Of a DNA stretch of 64,000 nucleotides, positions 54,821 through 64,000 are shown one piece after another (positions within the stretch are counted from its first letter, which is position 1; every line of letters begins with the position of its first letter). The notes under the pieces are model-generated. The model saw only the letters and a program-made list of their open reading frames with translations. It had not been told where the DNA came from and did no database searches. This DNA comes from Sulfolobales archaeon Acd1 (GTDB taxonomy: Archaea > Thermoproteota > Thermoprotei_A > Sulfolobales > Sulfolobaceae). The position numbers and the translations under genes were made by a program. The stretch lies in NCBI GenBank assembly GCA_000389735.1, contig APJY01000001.1:647064-711063 (forward strand), in the 5' to 3' direction.

Positions 54821-55107
54821 CTCAAATCAGGAAGTTCTTTATTGATAACCTTTACCTCTTTTCGCTGATCGGGGACAACCTTTCTTATGTCGATCTAAAC
54901 ATCGACGCTGAGGTGGACGAATCCGGTTGGAAGGACGTTAACATATCTTTCCCGCACGGAAGGATAGTTAAGCTCCTAACATGTAGGTCCAGGCTTTACA
55001 ACAAGATCTGCGGCGCTATAGTGGAGTTCAACAAGCCGATTGATACAAGCTCCCTGAAAACAATCTATGGTGAAATAGTTCAGGCCATCCGAAGCACTAG
55101 GGGGTAA
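54817..55107 (+). CDS. Hypothetical protein coupled to the zinc-ribbon gene
   Basis: A 96-residue alpha/beta protein of unknown family. TTG at 54817, overlapping the previous stop as TTGA, is the likely start; a longer frame to 54781 only re-reads the zinc-ribbon gene. Two cysteines lie in LLTCRSRLYNKICG. It converges on the 77-residue gene with a 28-bp overlap. Confidence 0.65.
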   Translation: MTQIRKFFIDNLYLFSLIGDNLSYVDLNIDAEVDESGWKDVNISFPHGRIVKLLTCRSRLYNKICGAIVEFNKPIDTSSLKTIYGEIVQAIRSTRG

Positions 55108-55313
55108 CCCTTTTCTTTCAAGAGCGAGCTCAGTCTGTCCAGTAAGTTAACCAAATCCTGAGGGTTAACAGACTGTATGATTATGTTCACCTCGTACCGC
55201 TGTAACTCGATGAAAAATAAAACCTCGAGAAGGGTGGTTGTGGAATATGAGCACAGAAAACTGCTCCCTAGCTTAACGACCTTATCGCAAACTGCTTCCA
55301 GGGATTGTTTCAT
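55080..55313 (-). CDS. Hypothetical protein with possible AUA-initiated N-terminus
   Basis: From ATG 55313 the frame encodes 77 residues, mixed strand-helix, unknown family. Twenty-four further codons upstream (to 55385) also look coding, with an alternating strand FKVSAEVAVRG and helix PEDVRSLFDI, but contain no ATG, GTG or TTG. An ATA at 55385-55383 stands six bases after GGTGA. A 101-residue product starting there, just before the stop of the preceding gene, is plausible. Confidence 0.55.
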   Translation of the reverse strand: MKQSLEAVCDKVVKLGSSFLCSYSTTTLLEVLFFIELQRYEVNIIIQSVNPQDLVNLLDRLSSLLKEKGYPLVLRMA

Positions 55314-55371
55314 AATGTCAAAAAGGGACCTTACGTCCTCCGGCCCCCTAACCGCTACCTCAGCGCTGACT

Positions 55372-55773
55372 TTAAACGGCGTTATTAGCGTTCACCCTTT
55401 TCAACTCTATCTTCAAGTTTTGAAATATTGTCCTAACGATTTCGACGTGTTGCCTCTTCCCGTATAACGTGTAAAGTTTTAGCTTCCTATATTTCAACTC
55501 TGAGATCACCTTACCGTCCTCCAGAACCAGAATCCTCCCTACGACCCGGCCGTAGAGGTTCTTCACGAACCTCATGAACACGAAAGTTCCTTTATCTGGA
55601 ATCCTAATCCTCAACGCCTCTCCGACCACATAAGTAGGCCTAACTTTTTCTATCACTTTATAGTCTTTATACTCAGCTATATTGCCGTTCTGATACTGGA
55701 ATATTAATGTTCTTATAGCATGTTTATTCGTTTTACTTCTAGAATTTTCTAAAATCAACTCCATCCTTAACAC
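55372..55773 (-). CDS. Conserved hypothetical protein next to the GGR-like gene
   Basis: A 133-residue basic protein, strand-rich (GTFVFMRFVKNLYGRVVGRILVLEDGKVISELKYRKLKLYTLYG). I do not recognise it. The start overlaps the end of the flavoprotein gene by 35 bp, indicating one transcript. No cysteine motif or membrane segment. Confidence 0.65.
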   Translation of the reverse strand: MLRMELILENSRSKTNKHAIRTLIFQYQNGNIAEYKDYKVIEKVRPTYVVGEALRIRIPDKGTFVFMRFVKNLYGRVVGRILVLEDGKVISELKYRKLKLYTLYGKRQHVEIVRTIFQNLKIELKRVNANNAV

Positions 55774-56731
55774 CCTTTAACGATTCGAGTATTCCCTGAG
55801 GATCCACCTTGTCCTCAAGGTAAGCGTCGATTAGGACTTCGCTCTTCATAAGAGTCTCCAGCAACTTCCTCCTCGAAGGGAGTGAAGATTTCCTGTACAG
55901 GCTCAAAAGAGCTCTCTGAACGGCGATCTGAGTCTCGATCCTCCTTAACCTCCTGTCCTGGTTCATTAACTCCTCGAACTCGTCCTTATTGCTGGCCCTT
56001 TCTAACGCTCTATACGCTACCTCAGCTGAAATTGCGGAGGGCCTTATCCCCTCCCCGCTAAGAGGGTAAACTAGACCCCTAGCTTCTCCTATCCTTAAGT
56101 CCTTCCTTTTGGGTGCGCCTATAGAGATGGGGGCTCCCCTAAGATCGAGTATTTCTGCGTCCGGGAAGTTCTCCTTAATGTAACCCGCCAGTAATGCCCT
56201 AGAGTTCTTCTCCTCGAGGAACCCCGCGCCCACGTTAAGCTTCCCCTCTTCTGAAGGGAAAACCCAGTAGAATCCCGTATACTTCGTATCGAACTCGAAA
56301 ACCGCGACGTCGGAGAACCTATTGGTCTTAATGATCGCCCTAGTCGTGTAAACTACCTCCCTGTCCATATCATAAGGTCCTTTCGCATCTATGATGAAAT
56401 CGTGTCTCTTAACGTGCTCCGGCCTCTCGATCCTCACATAGGCCCTCATCCTGTTTATCCATTCCCATTTATCTATTACAACCCATTTGGTTCTTGAATA
56501 ACTAATCTCGGAAATCGGTCTGCCGTCAAGCTTAAAGAGGAACCTCTTTATCCTGAACTTCTCCTGCCAGGGCACCGGGGGCTCGTATACCTTCGGGACT
56601 ATATCGCCACACGGCTTCGAATATTTGGGTACTATATCATACAAGGTTACCTCGTAATCTTTGGCCCTCAACTGGTAGGCCAGTAACGATCCTGATACCC
56701 CTCCCCCCGCGATCCCGACGTCCTTTCTCAT
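55739..56731 (-). CDS. Geranylgeranyl reductase-family flavoprotein
   Basis: A 330-residue FAD protein. Features are [16 protein letters not shown] at the N-terminus, the KPCGD motif near residue 40 and the GGR signature [17 protein letters not shown] around residue 155, followed by [10 protein letters not shown]. Members saturate isoprenoid chains of archaeal lipids. A GGR-like flavoprotein (LipT) has also been reported with LipS1/LipS2 systems, so a role in lipoate assembly is a remote alternative. It is divergent from valS with 45 bp between. Confidence 0.8.
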   Translation of the reverse strand: MRKDVGIAGGGVSGSLLAYQLRAKDYEVTLYDIVPKYSKPCGDIVPKVYEPPVPWQEKFRIKRFLFKLDGRPISEISYSRTKWVVIDKWEWINRMRAYVRIERPEHVKRHDFIIDAKGPYDMDREVVYTTRAIIKTNRFSDVAVFEFDTKYTGFYWVFPSEEGKLNVGAGFLEEKNSRALLAGYIKENFPDAEILDLRGAPISIGAPKRKDLRIGEARGLVYPLSGEGIRPSAISAEVAYRALERASNKDEFEELMNQDRRLRRIETQIAVQRALLSLYRKSSLPSRRKLLETLMKSEVLIDAYLEDKVDPQGILESLKGVKDGVDFRKF

Positions 56732-56776
56732 TATACTTTTAGCCTCAACGCCTTTACTCTAATAAAGACGAGTCGC

Positions 56777-59239
56777 ATGATCAGCGAGCAAGAAGTCCTT
56801 CAGAAGATGAACGAATGGCCGAAGCATTACGATCCTTCGACGGTTGAAAGGAAGTGGCAGGAAAGGTGGCTCTCAAAAGAGTACTACGAAAAGGTTTTCA
56901 GATTCAGGGAGGAGGATGTCGTTTCTCCCGTCTTCGTGATCGACACCCCTCCCCCGTTCACTAGTGGAGAGCTCCACATGGGCCACGCTTACTGGGTTAC
57001 AATAGCGGACGTAATAGCGAGGTTCAAGAGGCTCGAGGGATATAACGTGTTGCTCCCCCAAGGCTGGGACACCCAAGGGCTTCCCACCGAGCTGAAGGTG
57101 CAGTACAAGCTGGGTATACCTAAGGAGAAGAAGGATCTCTTCCTCCAGAAGTGCGTGGAGTGGACGGAGGAGATGATATCCAGAATGAAAACAGCCATGA
57201 TAAGATTAGGTTACAGGCCCGAGTGGGAGAGGTTCGAGTACAAAACGTACAGCAACGAGTACAGGACAGCCATTCAGAGGTCACTCATCAAGATGTACGA
57301 GATGGGCCTCGTAGAGATGAGAGAAGGTCCGGTAATATGGTGCCCAAAGTGTGAGACCGCGTTAGCCCAAAGCGAAATAGGCTACCTCGAGAGGGAGGGT
57401 ATCCTGGCATACATTAGGTTCCCCCTGGCCGACAGTTCGGGCGACGTAATTATAGCCACCACGAGGCCCGAACTGGTTGGAGCCACTCAGGCAATAGCCG
57501 TCCATCCGGAGGACGAGAGATACAAGGGCCTCGTCGGCAAGCAAGCCGTCGTTCCACTCTTCAACAGGAAAGTCCCCATAATAGCTGACGAGAGCGTTGA
57601 GAAGGAGTTCGGAACAGGAGCCGTGATGATTAGCACTTATGGTGATCCTCAGGACATCAAGTGGCAGCTGAAGTACAACCTCCCCGTCACCATCCTTATC
57701 GACGAAAGGGGACGTATGAAGAACACCAACGGGTTGCTCGACGGCCTTAAGGTGGAGGAGGCTAGGAAGAAGATGCTTGACCTCCTGAAAAAGGAGGGCT
57801 ACCTGGTTAAGGTGGAGAAGATTAAGCATAACGTCCTCTCACACACGGAGAGGAGCGACTGCCTGTCTCCAGTGGAGTTCCTTGTTAAGAAACAAATTTA
57901 CATAAAGATTCTACCGTTCAGGGATAAGCTACTCAACGAGTACAAACGCATGAAGTTCCACCCTGAAAGGATGTCTTACTATTTAGAAGAATGGATAAGG
58001 AACCTCGAGTGGGACTGGAGCATTTCGAGGCAGAGAGTTTACGGTACTCCCCTGCCCTTCTGGTATTGTGACAACGGTCACTTAGTACCGGCTAGGGAGA
58101 ACATGCTGCCAGTGACGCCAGAGAAGAGCGAGCCTCCAGTCGACAAGTGCCCCGTCTGCGGGGCTTCTCTAAAGCCGGTAACCGATGTCGCTGACGTATG
58201 GATAGATTCTAGCATAACGGCGCTTTACATCTCAGGCTATTTCGGCAACCCAGAGAGATTCAAGAGGACCTTCCCGACCTCGTTGAGACTTCAGGGAACT
58301 GACATAATCAGGACGTGGCTATTCTACACTCTCTTCCGAACGCTCATCCTAGCCGGAGATATTCCGTTTAAGGACGTTCTCATCAACGGCCAAGTCCTGG
58401 GGCCCGATGGCACGAGGATGAGTAAGAGCAAGGGCAACGTGGTCAGCCCGTTGGACAGGATAGACGAGTTCGGGGCCGACGCCATTAGGCTAACGTTACT
58501 TGACGCCAGGATCGGTGACGACTTCCCGTTCAAGTGGGAGAATGTTAGGGGGAAGAAGCTCTTGCTACAGAAGCTCTGGAACGCGTCTAGATTGGCTTAT
58601 CCGTTTATAGGCAAGAAAAGGTTCGAGAAGCCCGAGAGGCCGCACCCGATTGACGCTTGGATCCTGGCCATGCATAGGAAGTTCGTCGAGACTGTCGTTA
58701 ATGCCTACAGGAACTACGACTTTTACGTCGTCGTTGAGCAAATGTATAGCTACTTCTGGCAAACGGTCGCGGATGAGTATCTAGAACTCGTCAAGTATAG
58801 GCTGTTCCAGGAGGATTTGTCGGCATATTACACGCTATCCAGGATCCTTAAGGACATCATTGTTCTCCTCCATCCGATTGCTCCTCACATAACTGAGGAG
58901 ATTTACTCGCTGATGTGGGGCGACAAGATCAGTGTGCAGCTGGAGAGGCTTCCTGACGTGAGCGATATCGAGTATGATAAGAGGTTCGAGGAATTCGACG
59001 CCAAGCTAATGAGCCTTACCTCAGCGATAAGGACCGCGAAAATAAAGAACAGAATACCATTGAGCGCTCCGGTCAAAGTCACAATAAGGGGACCTAAGGA
59101 TCTCTTAGAGTTCTCAAAGTCGATCGAAACGGACTTGATGAGGACCTTCCGAATCGAAGAGATATCCTACCAGGAGGGGGAGACGTTAAGCGTGGAGCTC
59201 TCAGACCATGGGAGTCTCAGTCACAACTCAGCCGCTTAA
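56777..59239 (+). CDS. valS: Valyl-tRNA synthetase
   Basis: An 820-residue class I synthetase. The HIGH motif is HMGHA ([10 protein letters not shown]) and the KMSKS motif RMSKSKGN. The editing domain includes [18 protein letters not shown] zinc-binding segment reads [23 protein letters not shown]. The archaeal form lacks the C-terminal coiled coil of bacteria. It charges tRNA-Val. Its end overlaps the aminotransferase gene by 12 bp. Confidence 0.95.
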   Translation: MISEQEVLQKMNEWPKHYDPSTVERKWQERWLSKEYYEKVFRFREEDVVSPVFVIDTPPPFTSGELHMGHAYWVTIADVIARFKRLEGYNVLLPQGWDTQGLPTELKVQYKLGIPKEKKDLFLQKCVEWTEEMISRMKTAMIRLGYRPEWERFEYKTYSNEYRTAIQRSLIKMYEMGLVEMREGPVIWCPKCETALAQSEIGYLEREGILAYIRFPLADSSGDVIIATTRPELVGATQAIAVHPEDERYKGLVGKQAVVPLFNRKVPIIADESVEKEFGTGAVMISTYGDPQDIKWQLKYNLPVTILIDERGRMKNTNGLLDGLKVEEARKKMLDLLKKEGYLVKVEKIKHNVLSHTERSDCLSPVEFLVKKQIYIKILPFRDKLLNEYKRMKFHPERMSYYLEEWIRNLEWDWSISRQRVYGTPLPFWYCDNGHLVPARENMLPVTPEKSEPPVDKCPVCGASLKPVTDVADVWIDSSITALYISGYFGNPERFKRTFPTSLRLQGTDIIRTWLFYTLFRTLILAGDIPFKDVLINGQVLGPDGTRMSKSKGNVVSPLDRIDEFGADAIRLTLLDARIGDDFPFKWENVRGKKLLLQKLWNASRLAYPFIGKKRFEKPERPHPIDAWILAMHRKFVETVVNAYRNYDFYVVVEQMYSYFWQTVADEYLELVKYRLFQEDLSAYYTLSRILKDIIVLLHPIAPHITEEIYSLMWGDKISVQLERLPDVSDIEYDKRFEEFDAKLMSLTSAIRTAKIKNRIPLSAPVKVTIRGPKDLLEFSKSIETDLMRTFRIEEISYQEGETLSVELSDHGSLSHNSAA

Positions 59240-60427
59240 GATCTCATCAACGAACTCTTTTGTTCTCTGTACTCCCTCCCTTATGTCGTTTTCGTCCAGA
59301 GCGAAACTTAGCCTGACGAAGTCCTTGCCTACTTTAGGGGAGAACACCTCGCCTGGGATGGTAGTGACTCCCTTAGACTGAATGAGGTTTACGGAAAAGT
59401 CCTTCGAGGTCCACCCTTTCTTCCTTAATATCTCGCTAATGTTAGGAAACATGTAGAACGCTCCTCTAGGTAATGAGACCCTTACTCCCTTGACCTTCTT
59501 AAGCTCGCTGAACATGACGTCCCGTCTCCTCTTGAACAGGTCTATCATTTGCTTAACCAGATCGAAGTGCTGGAAAGCGGCTAATGCACCCTTCTGCGCG
59601 AAGCTCGTCGGGCACGTATATATGTTGGCCGCTAGAGCTACAGCCTTCCTGATCATTTCCTCCCTAGCGACCAAATACCCCAACCTCCAACCAGTCATGG
59701 AGAAGGTCTTACTGAACCCGTTCACGTAAAGTACGAACGACCTCCAATCCGAGTCCTGAAGGACGCTCCTCATTTGTCCCTCATACACAAAGTAATCGTA
59801 AATCTCGTCGGAGAGCAGCCAAACCCTTTTCTCCCTGGCTATCCTCACGAGTTCCTCCACTTCCTTAGGCGAGAACAGTGTTCCGGTGGGGTTATGAGGG
59901 TTATTGAAGACTATCATTCTGGTTTTCGAAGTGATTTGACTCTCAATGGATTCTATGTCTAGGGAGAACCCCGACTCCTCGCTCCACCTCATCGGGACGT
60001 ACTTGACCACCCCACCGAGCATCTTCACGACTTCGGCATAGGAATAGAAACTAGGGTCTGGGATGATTACTTCGTCCCCAGGGTTTACGGTCAACAGGAA
60101 GGCCAAGAAAAGCGCCGTCTTAGCTCCGGGAGTAATTATGACCTCCTCTTTCCTAACCCTGTCGCCATACCTTTCGGTCAGATGTTCCGCGACCTTCGAC
60201 CTCAGTTCGTCTATCCCAGCCGCAGGGGTGTAGCCGGTGAAGCCCTCCTCTAAGGCCTTAATTGCCTCGTTCCTTATCGGCTCGAAGGTTGGCAGATCTG
60301 GCTGACCTATTCCGAAATTGATGATCCTAAAACCCTTCTCCTTAGAGACATTCCTCGCGAGATCGGAGTAAACTAACGTCGACTCCCCTGACACTACCTC
60401 CGCGTACTTCGAAAAGCTAAGATCCAC
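59228..60427 (-). CDS. aspC: Class I/II aminotransferase (aspartate aminotransferase type)
   Basis: A 399-residue fold-type I PLP enzyme. PLP lysine is in [16 protein letters not shown], with PHNPTG and the C-terminal [10 protein letters not shown] (Arg for substrate carboxylate). It resembles the Sulfolobus aspartate aminotransferase. It follows trpC by 10 bp in the same direction, so a role with aromatic amino acids (as last gene of the trp transcript) is also reasonable. Confidence 0.87.
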   Translation of the reverse strand: MDLSFSKYAEVVSGESTLVYSDLARNVSKEKGFRIINFGIGQPDLPTFEPIRNEAIKALEEGFTGYTPAAGIDELRSKVAEHLTERYGDRVRKEEVIITPGAKTALFLAFLLTVNPGDEVIIPDPSFYSYAEVVKMLGGVVKYVPMRWSEESGFSLDIESIESQITSKTRMIVFNNPHNPTGTLFSPKEVEELVRIAREKRVWLLSDEIYDYFVYEGQMRSVLQDSDWRSFVLYVNGFSKTFSMTGWRLGYLVAREEMIRKAVALAANIYTCPTSFAQKGALAAFQHFDLVKQMIDLFKRRRDVMFSELKKVKGVRVSLPRGAFYMFPNISEILRKKGWTSKDFSVNLIQSKGVTTIPGEVFSPKVGKDFVRLSFALDENDIREGVQRTKEFVDEILSG

Positions 60428-60437
60428 GCGTCTCGAG

Positions 60438-61187
60438 CTATCTTATGAGTTCTTTAATCTTTTCTGGATCCCTCATTAAGGCCGTTCCGATCAAGAATGC
60501 GTCGGCCCCGCTCTCTTTTAGCTTTAATAACTTATCCTTATCCGTCACGCCGCTCTCCGCGACCCTTACTATTCCTTCGGGAACCTTTTTGAGAAGTTCA
60601 GACGCTTTATCTACACTGACCTCAAGGCTGTTTAGGTCTCTCGCATTGACACCTAGTATTTTAGGATCGCAACTTAAGGCCATTTCGAGGTCACCTTCGT
60701 CATGCACCTCTATCAGCGGGGTCATGTTGTAGCTAAGGACGTAGTCGTAGAGATCACACAGCTCCCTCTTCGTCAAGATCCTCGCAATTAAGAGGACCGC
60801 GTCTGCTCCTAGGTTATAGGCCGTATCCACTTGCTCTTCCGTCACGACGAAATCCTTAAAGAGTATAGGAATCCTGACGTTCTGGGCGATTTTCTCTAGA
60901 ACCTCATAACTGCCGCCGAAGTACTTGGGTTCTGTGACCACGCTTAACGCTACGGCACCGTTACGTTCCATGAAGGTGGCGTATTCCACCGGATCCCTAT
61001 TCACGTCTAGACCGGAAGGTGATTTCCTCTTGTACTCGGCTATTATCGGGTTTATCCCCTTCACCTTAGCGTTCATGATGCTGGAGATTAAGACATAAAT
61101 CGGCCTTCTTCTGGTCCTAGAGATATAGCCCCTGTTATAGGCCTCGGATATCACGTCGTTAAGCCAGCCGCTAACGTACCTGGGCAC
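60438..61187 (-). CDS. trpC: Indole-3-glycerol phosphate synthase
   Basis: A 249-residue (beta/alpha)8 barrel matching Sulfolobus TrpC. Catalytic residues appear in [10 protein letters not shown] (Lys), PILFKDFVV (Lys), [10 protein letters not shown] (Glu) and VAESGV (Glu). It closes the indole ring in tryptophan synthesis. It is 4 bp downstream of trpG. Confidence 0.95.
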   Translation of the reverse strand: MPRYVSGWLNDVISEAYNRGYISRTRRRPIYVLISSIMNAKVKGINPIIAEYKRKSPSGLDVNRDPVEYATFMERNGAVALSVVTEPKYFGGSYEVLEKIAQNVRIPILFKDFVVTEEQVDTAYNLGADAVLLIARILTKRELCDLYDYVLSYNMTPLIEVHDEGDLEMALSCDPKILGVNARDLNSLEVSVDKASELLKKVPEGIVRVAESGVTDKDKLLKLKESGADAFLIGTALMRDPEKIKELIR

Positions 61188-61191
61188 GCTT

Positions 61192-61773
61192 CTAAACCCT
61201 ATTAAGGAAGTTATATAGGATTTTCTTACCGACAGGGGTACCGACGCTCTCCGGATGGTACTGGACTCCGAATATCCTATACTCGACGTGATGTACCCCC
61301 ATTATCTCATCGTCGTCGAGCGATCTGGCGTCCACCTCCAGGGGGTATTTTACGTTATCTATAACAAGGCTGTGATATCTCATGCCCGTGAACTCTCGGC
61401 TCACCCCCATGTACAACGGTGAGTTCTCGAAGTGTCTTATCCTGCTGACTTTACCGTGCTTTGTGGTTCTCGCCCTCCTTATAGTTGCGCCGAAGGCATA
61501 ACCTATCGCCTGATGACCTAGACATACTCCTAAAATCGGAACGCGTTTACCGAGAATCTTTATGACGTCCAGGGCCACCCCTATGTCTTCCTTCTTATCG
61601 GGCGAACCTGGGCCTGGCGAGATTATTATTCTGTCTGGATTTATCCTTTCAATACCACTTAGGCTTATTTCGTCGTTCCTTACCACTATCGGATAACTTC
61701 CCAACTCCCCAATATACTGGGCTATGTTGTATACAAAACTATCATAATTATCTATAATTAACGTGATATCTAT
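61192..61773 (-). CDS. trpG: Anthranilate synthase component II (glutamine amidotransferase), AUA start
   Basis: A 194-residue class I glutamine amidotransferase with catalytic Cys in [14 protein letters not shown] and His/Glu in VQYHPES. The first ATG, GTG or TTG in frame is TTG 61704, which would remove the conserved N-terminus. The full domain begins at ATA 61773-61771 (then [15 protein letters not shown]), aligning with the Met of Sulfolobus TrpG ([13 protein letters not shown]). GGAGGTGAT stands five bases before the ATA, and the ATA overlaps the trpE stop (ATAG). An AUA start is therefore the best reading. Confidence 0.88.
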   Translation of the reverse strand: MDITLIIDNYDSFVYNIAQYIGELGSYPIVVRNDEISLSGIERINPDRIIISPGPGSPDKKEDIGVALDVIKILGKRVPILGVCLGHQAIGYAFGATIRRARTTKHGKVSRIRHFENSPLYMGVSREFTGMRYHSLVIDNVKYPLEVDARSLDDDEIMGVHHVEYRIFGVQYHPESVGTPVGKKILYNFLNRV

Positions 61774-63077
61774 GCGGTATCACCTCCCGCTATTCTTAAA
61801 GCCTTCATCTTGAACTCGGTCTCATAATATTCATTCTCCGGGATCGAGTCGTAGACCAACCCGGCACCTGCCTGGATCCTGACCTTATCGCCGTAAAAGA
61901 AAGCGCTCCTTATCGCTATGGCGAATTCGGCGTTGGAGTTGACCGAAAAGAAGCCCACTGCGCCGGCATAAGGCCCCCTTTTATAGGGCTCCAACGTTTC
62001 GATGAGGTTCATGGCGAAAGGCTTGGGGGCACCGCTAACGGTTCCCGCCGGAAACGTCGCCTTTAAGACGTCGTAAGGAGTAGCGTTATTCCTTAGAGTG
62101 CCTATAACCCTGCTTACGAGGTGTTGTACGTAGCTGTATTTCTCTACATAGAGTAAGTCGGGGACCTTGACGGATCCCAAGTAACTCACCTTCCCGAGGT
62201 CGTTCCTAGCCAAATCTACCAGCATGAGGTGCTCAGCCCTCTCCTTTTCGGAGTTGAGTAGTTCCCGTTCCAGAGCGAAGTCCTCTTCCGGTGTCCTACC
62301 CCTAGGTCTGGAACCTGCGATCGGGTAACTCTCTATAACGCCGTCCTGAAAACTGAAAAGGGTCTCAGGACTCGCTCCTACTAGCCTCCTTTCGCCGAAC
62401 TTAAGGTAGAACATGTAAGGCGAGGGGTTAACCCTCCTGAGCCTGGCGTAGAAGGTAAGCGGGCTTCCCTTGAAGGTATAGTAGTAGAACCTGGATAGGA
62501 CGACTTGGAACGCGTAACCCGACCTTATATACTCTAGGACTTCCCTCACCGCTTTTTCGAACTCCTCTTTGTTCATTGACTCGAACTCCTTTTTCAGACT
62601 GAACGCGTCGCCTACCGAACACCCTTTCTCAACGACGTCACCGTACACGTATGCCCTGCCCTGATAGTGATCGTAAACTACCATGTTCTCTGGGACAAAG
62701 AACTCAAAGTCCGGCCAGGGCTCGAGCTCTGGCTTAATGTCCTTGATCTTCTCCCAGTACCTTACTGCGTCATAGCTGACGTACCCTATCGGTCCTCCTC
62801 CGTACTTCCCCGGAAGCTCGATTTCTTCTGACTTTTTTACTAGTCTGCCGAATACCTCTACGGGATCGTGGAACTCCATGCTGATGGTACCCGAGGTCTT
62901 TCCTTTCTTAGCTTGGACGTGCTCCTTAGCTCCCCACGCCACTATCGAGAACCTGGTTTGGTTCTGGGGTCCTTCTAGGCTCTCTAGAAGCGCCGCGACC
63001 TCGTTTTCGTTTTCTACGCAAGTGAAGAGGCTGAAGGGGTCTGGAATATCCGAAGTTTTCCTAATGTTAACTGGCAT
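61770..63077 (-). CDS. trpE: Anthranilate synthase component I
   Basis: A 435-residue chorismate-using TrpE. Conserved segments are [46 protein letters not shown] and [14 protein letters not shown]. It makes anthranilate with ammonia from TrpG. Its last codons carry the trpG ribosome-binding site. It overlaps trpF by 11 bp. Confidence 0.95.
   Translation of the reverse strand: MPVNIRKTSDIPDPFSLFTCVENENEVAALLESLEGPQNQTRFSIVAWGAKEHVQAKKGKTSGTISMEFHDPVEVFGRLVKKSEEIELPGKYGGGPIGYVSYDAVRYWEKIKDIKPELEPWPDFEFFVPENMVVYDHYQGRAYVYGDVVEKGCSVGDAFSLKKEFESMNKEEFEKAVREVLEYIRSGYAFQVVLSRFYYYTFKGSPLTFYARLRRVNPSPYMFYLKFGERRLVGASPETLFSFQDGVIESYPIAGSRPRGRTPEEDFALERELLNSEKERAEHLMLVDLARNDLGKVSYLGSVKVPDLLYVEKYSYVQHLVSRVIGTLRNNATPYDVLKATFPAGTVSGAPKPFAMNLIETLEPYKRGPYAGAVGFFSVNSNAEFAIAIRSAFFYGDKVRIQAGAGLVYDSIPENEYYETEFKMKALRIAGGDTA
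61779..61787 (-). promoter_or_regulatory. Ribosome-binding site deciding the trpG start
   Basis: The minus strand reads GGAGGTGAT, a near-perfect match to the 16S rRNA anti-SD of Sulfolobales, five bases before ATA 61773. It supports initiation there rather than at TTG 61704. Confidence 0.7.
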
Positions 63078-63663
63078 CCTTCACCGCCCTGATTAGACGT
63101 TTCATCTTCTCGAAATCCTTTTTTGCTGGACTGGACTCGACCCCACTCGAAACGTCTATCCAACCCGGATTCAGGCTTATGAACTCGTAAACGTTCTCTG
63201 GCGTCACTCCGCCTCCTATTCCTGCGTCTGGTCTCAAGTCCAAGAGCCTCTTAGCCATGCTAAGGTCAACCTTAGTGCCCTTCTTGGCGGAATCTATCAG
63301 GACTAGGGCGTCGAGCGTCCGGTTTATCAGGTTAAGGTACTCGACGCCTTCAATAGATGAAGGGACGTAAAGGATGAACTTGGCAGAATACGTTGTGAGC
63401 TCCTCCATCTCCTCCCTAGTGAGGACCTTGTGAACCTGAACGTAGTCCGCGACTTCGATCACGTCTTCAAACGAGGTGCTCAGCTTCACCGCTACGAGGG
63501 GACTGTCTACCTCGCCTTTAACTAATCTCAAGAATTCAGGCTTAACGTATCTAAGCATTCCTGGCTGAACAACGAATCCGAGCATGTCCGAGCCTAACCG
63601 TTTGGCCATAACCGCGTCTTCCAAGTGAGTAATCCCACATATCTTGGCCTTCACTTTACACAA
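63067..63663 (-). CDS. trpF: Phosphoribosylanthranilate isomerase
   Basis: A 198-residue barrel enzyme with the catalytic Cys in KICGITHLEDA and Asp in LIDSAKKGT, and the phosphate-binding end GIGGGVTPENV and IDVSSGVESSPAKKD. It rearranges phosphoribosylanthranilate. It overlaps trpD by 8 bp. Confidence 0.94.
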   Translation of the reverse strand: MCKVKAKICGITHLEDAVMAKRLGSDMLGFVVQPGMLRYVKPEFLRLVKGEVDSPLVAVKLSTSFEDVIEVADYVQVHKVLTREEMEELTTYSAKFILYVPSSIEGVEYLNLINRTLDALVLIDSAKKGTKVDLSMAKRLLDLRPDAGIGGGVTPENVYEFISLNPGWIDVSSGVESSPAKKDFEKMKRLIRAVKDAS

Positions 63664-64000
63664 CCTCTACAAGTTTCTTCAATTTGCCAACGTCCCCGTG
63701 GGATGAAACTACCCTCGTTATGGTCTCAAGCCCCTCGTTTATCACCTGGTCGGCCAACTCCGCACCGTCCTCGATAGATTTCGCCTTCGAAGCTACGAAG
63801 GTCGCAACTGCCAGGTTGGCCTTGACAAAACTTCGTATATATTCGTCCTTACCCTTAATCGCCCTTAAGAACCTCACTACCGAATCGACTGGGTCACTCA
63901 CTACTAGCCTCTGGATCGGAATGGGTTCCCTGATCCTTAGGCTCTCCAGGTCTATCTTGAGCTCTTCGATTGAACCCCCCTTAATCAAAACAGCGTGCGT
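63656..64000 (-). CDS. trpD: Anthranilate phosphoribosyltransferase (C-terminal part)
   Basis: The frame is open to the end of the window, so the gene continues beyond it. The visible 114 residues (THAVLIKGGSIEELKIDLES at the cut end) correspond to the C-terminal part of TrpD, with the long helices SVVRFLRAIKG and FVKANLAVATFVASKAKSIEDGAELA. Position before trpF fits the Sulfolobus order D-F-E-G-C. Confidence 0.85.
   Translation of the reverse strand, partial: THAVLIKGGSIEELKIDLESLRIREPIPIQRLVVSDPVDSVVRFLRAIKGKDEYIRSFVKANLAVATFVASKAKSIEDGAELADQVINEGLETITRVVSSHGDVGKLKKLVEVV

Overview
The window is chromosomal DNA from a thermoacidophilic archaeon of the order Sulfolobales. Evidence for this is the CdvA-CdvB-CdvC division operon, archaeal-type GAPDH, ValS, TopA and RpoK, a SpeD-family gene beside the mevalonate genes, the trp order D-F-E-G-C, an intron-containing tRNA-Thr, frequent TTG/GTG starts, TATA boxes 25-30 bp before leaderless genes, and a complete sulfur-oxidation island. 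Genus cannot be fixed by eye; a Metallosphaera/Acidianus/Aramenus-like organism would fit.

Region 1 (about 0.3-22.8 kb) is a sulfur-oxidation and lipoate island. A minus-strand operon encodes the sulfur-oxidising heterodisulfide-reductase-like complex in its usual order sHdrC1-B1-A-Hyp-C2-B2 (9.1 to 3.3 kb), followed by small unknown genes, an H-protein-like lipoate carrier (LbpA, 1.5 kb) and a lipoate-protein ligase (0.3 kb). Around it lie a second H-like carrier (13 kb), DUF1641, YHS-like and thioredoxin-fold proteins, two TusA-like proteins, two DsrE-family proteins and a dihydrolipoamide dehydrogenase. A plus-strand operon (15.5-20.3 kb) carries a second lipoate ligase, two radical-SAM proteins resembling the bipartite lipoyl synthase LipS1/LipS2, a protein with an M23-like fold and a complete histone-deacetylase-type Zn amidohydrolase. 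The likely scheme: sulfane sulfur reaches sHdr through DsrE/TusA, electrons go to lipoyl-LbpA, Lpd reoxidises it, and the ligases and LipS pair make the lipoyl group in place.

Region 2 (22.8-32.9 kb): a beta-carbonic-anhydrase-like protein, a SpeD-family decarboxylase (arginine decarboxylase by synteny), the mevalonate genes HMG-CoA synthase, a thiolase-fold protein lacking its catalytic residues, DUF35 and HMG-CoA reductase, then glyA and the pgk-gap-uspA group.

Region 3 (33-43 kb): tRNA-Gln(TTG), tRNA-Gln(CTG), intron-containing tRNA-Thr(CGT), a tiny ribbon-helix-helix gene overlapping that tRNA, and sufB/sufD with a sufC reduced to its first 18 codons at a 122-bp perfect foldback. An AbrB/PhoU regulator, Hsp20, a PAC2 protein and the glycine cleavage system (gcvH, gcvT, gcvPA, gcvPB) follow.

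Region 4 (43-64 kb): signal peptidase, enolase, cdvABC, topA-rpoK, a class V aminotransferase with SerA, an Ogg2-type glycosylase, small zinc-ribbon and unknown genes, a geranylgeranyl-reductase-like flavoprotein, valS, an aspartate-type aminotransferase, and trpC-G-E-F-D (trpD cut by the window end). trpG seems to start with AUA. No rRNA, CRISPR array or insertion sequence was seen. No gene-free stretch exceeds 300 bases; the longest, 12548-12819, holds only a promoter for a 45-residue ORF.
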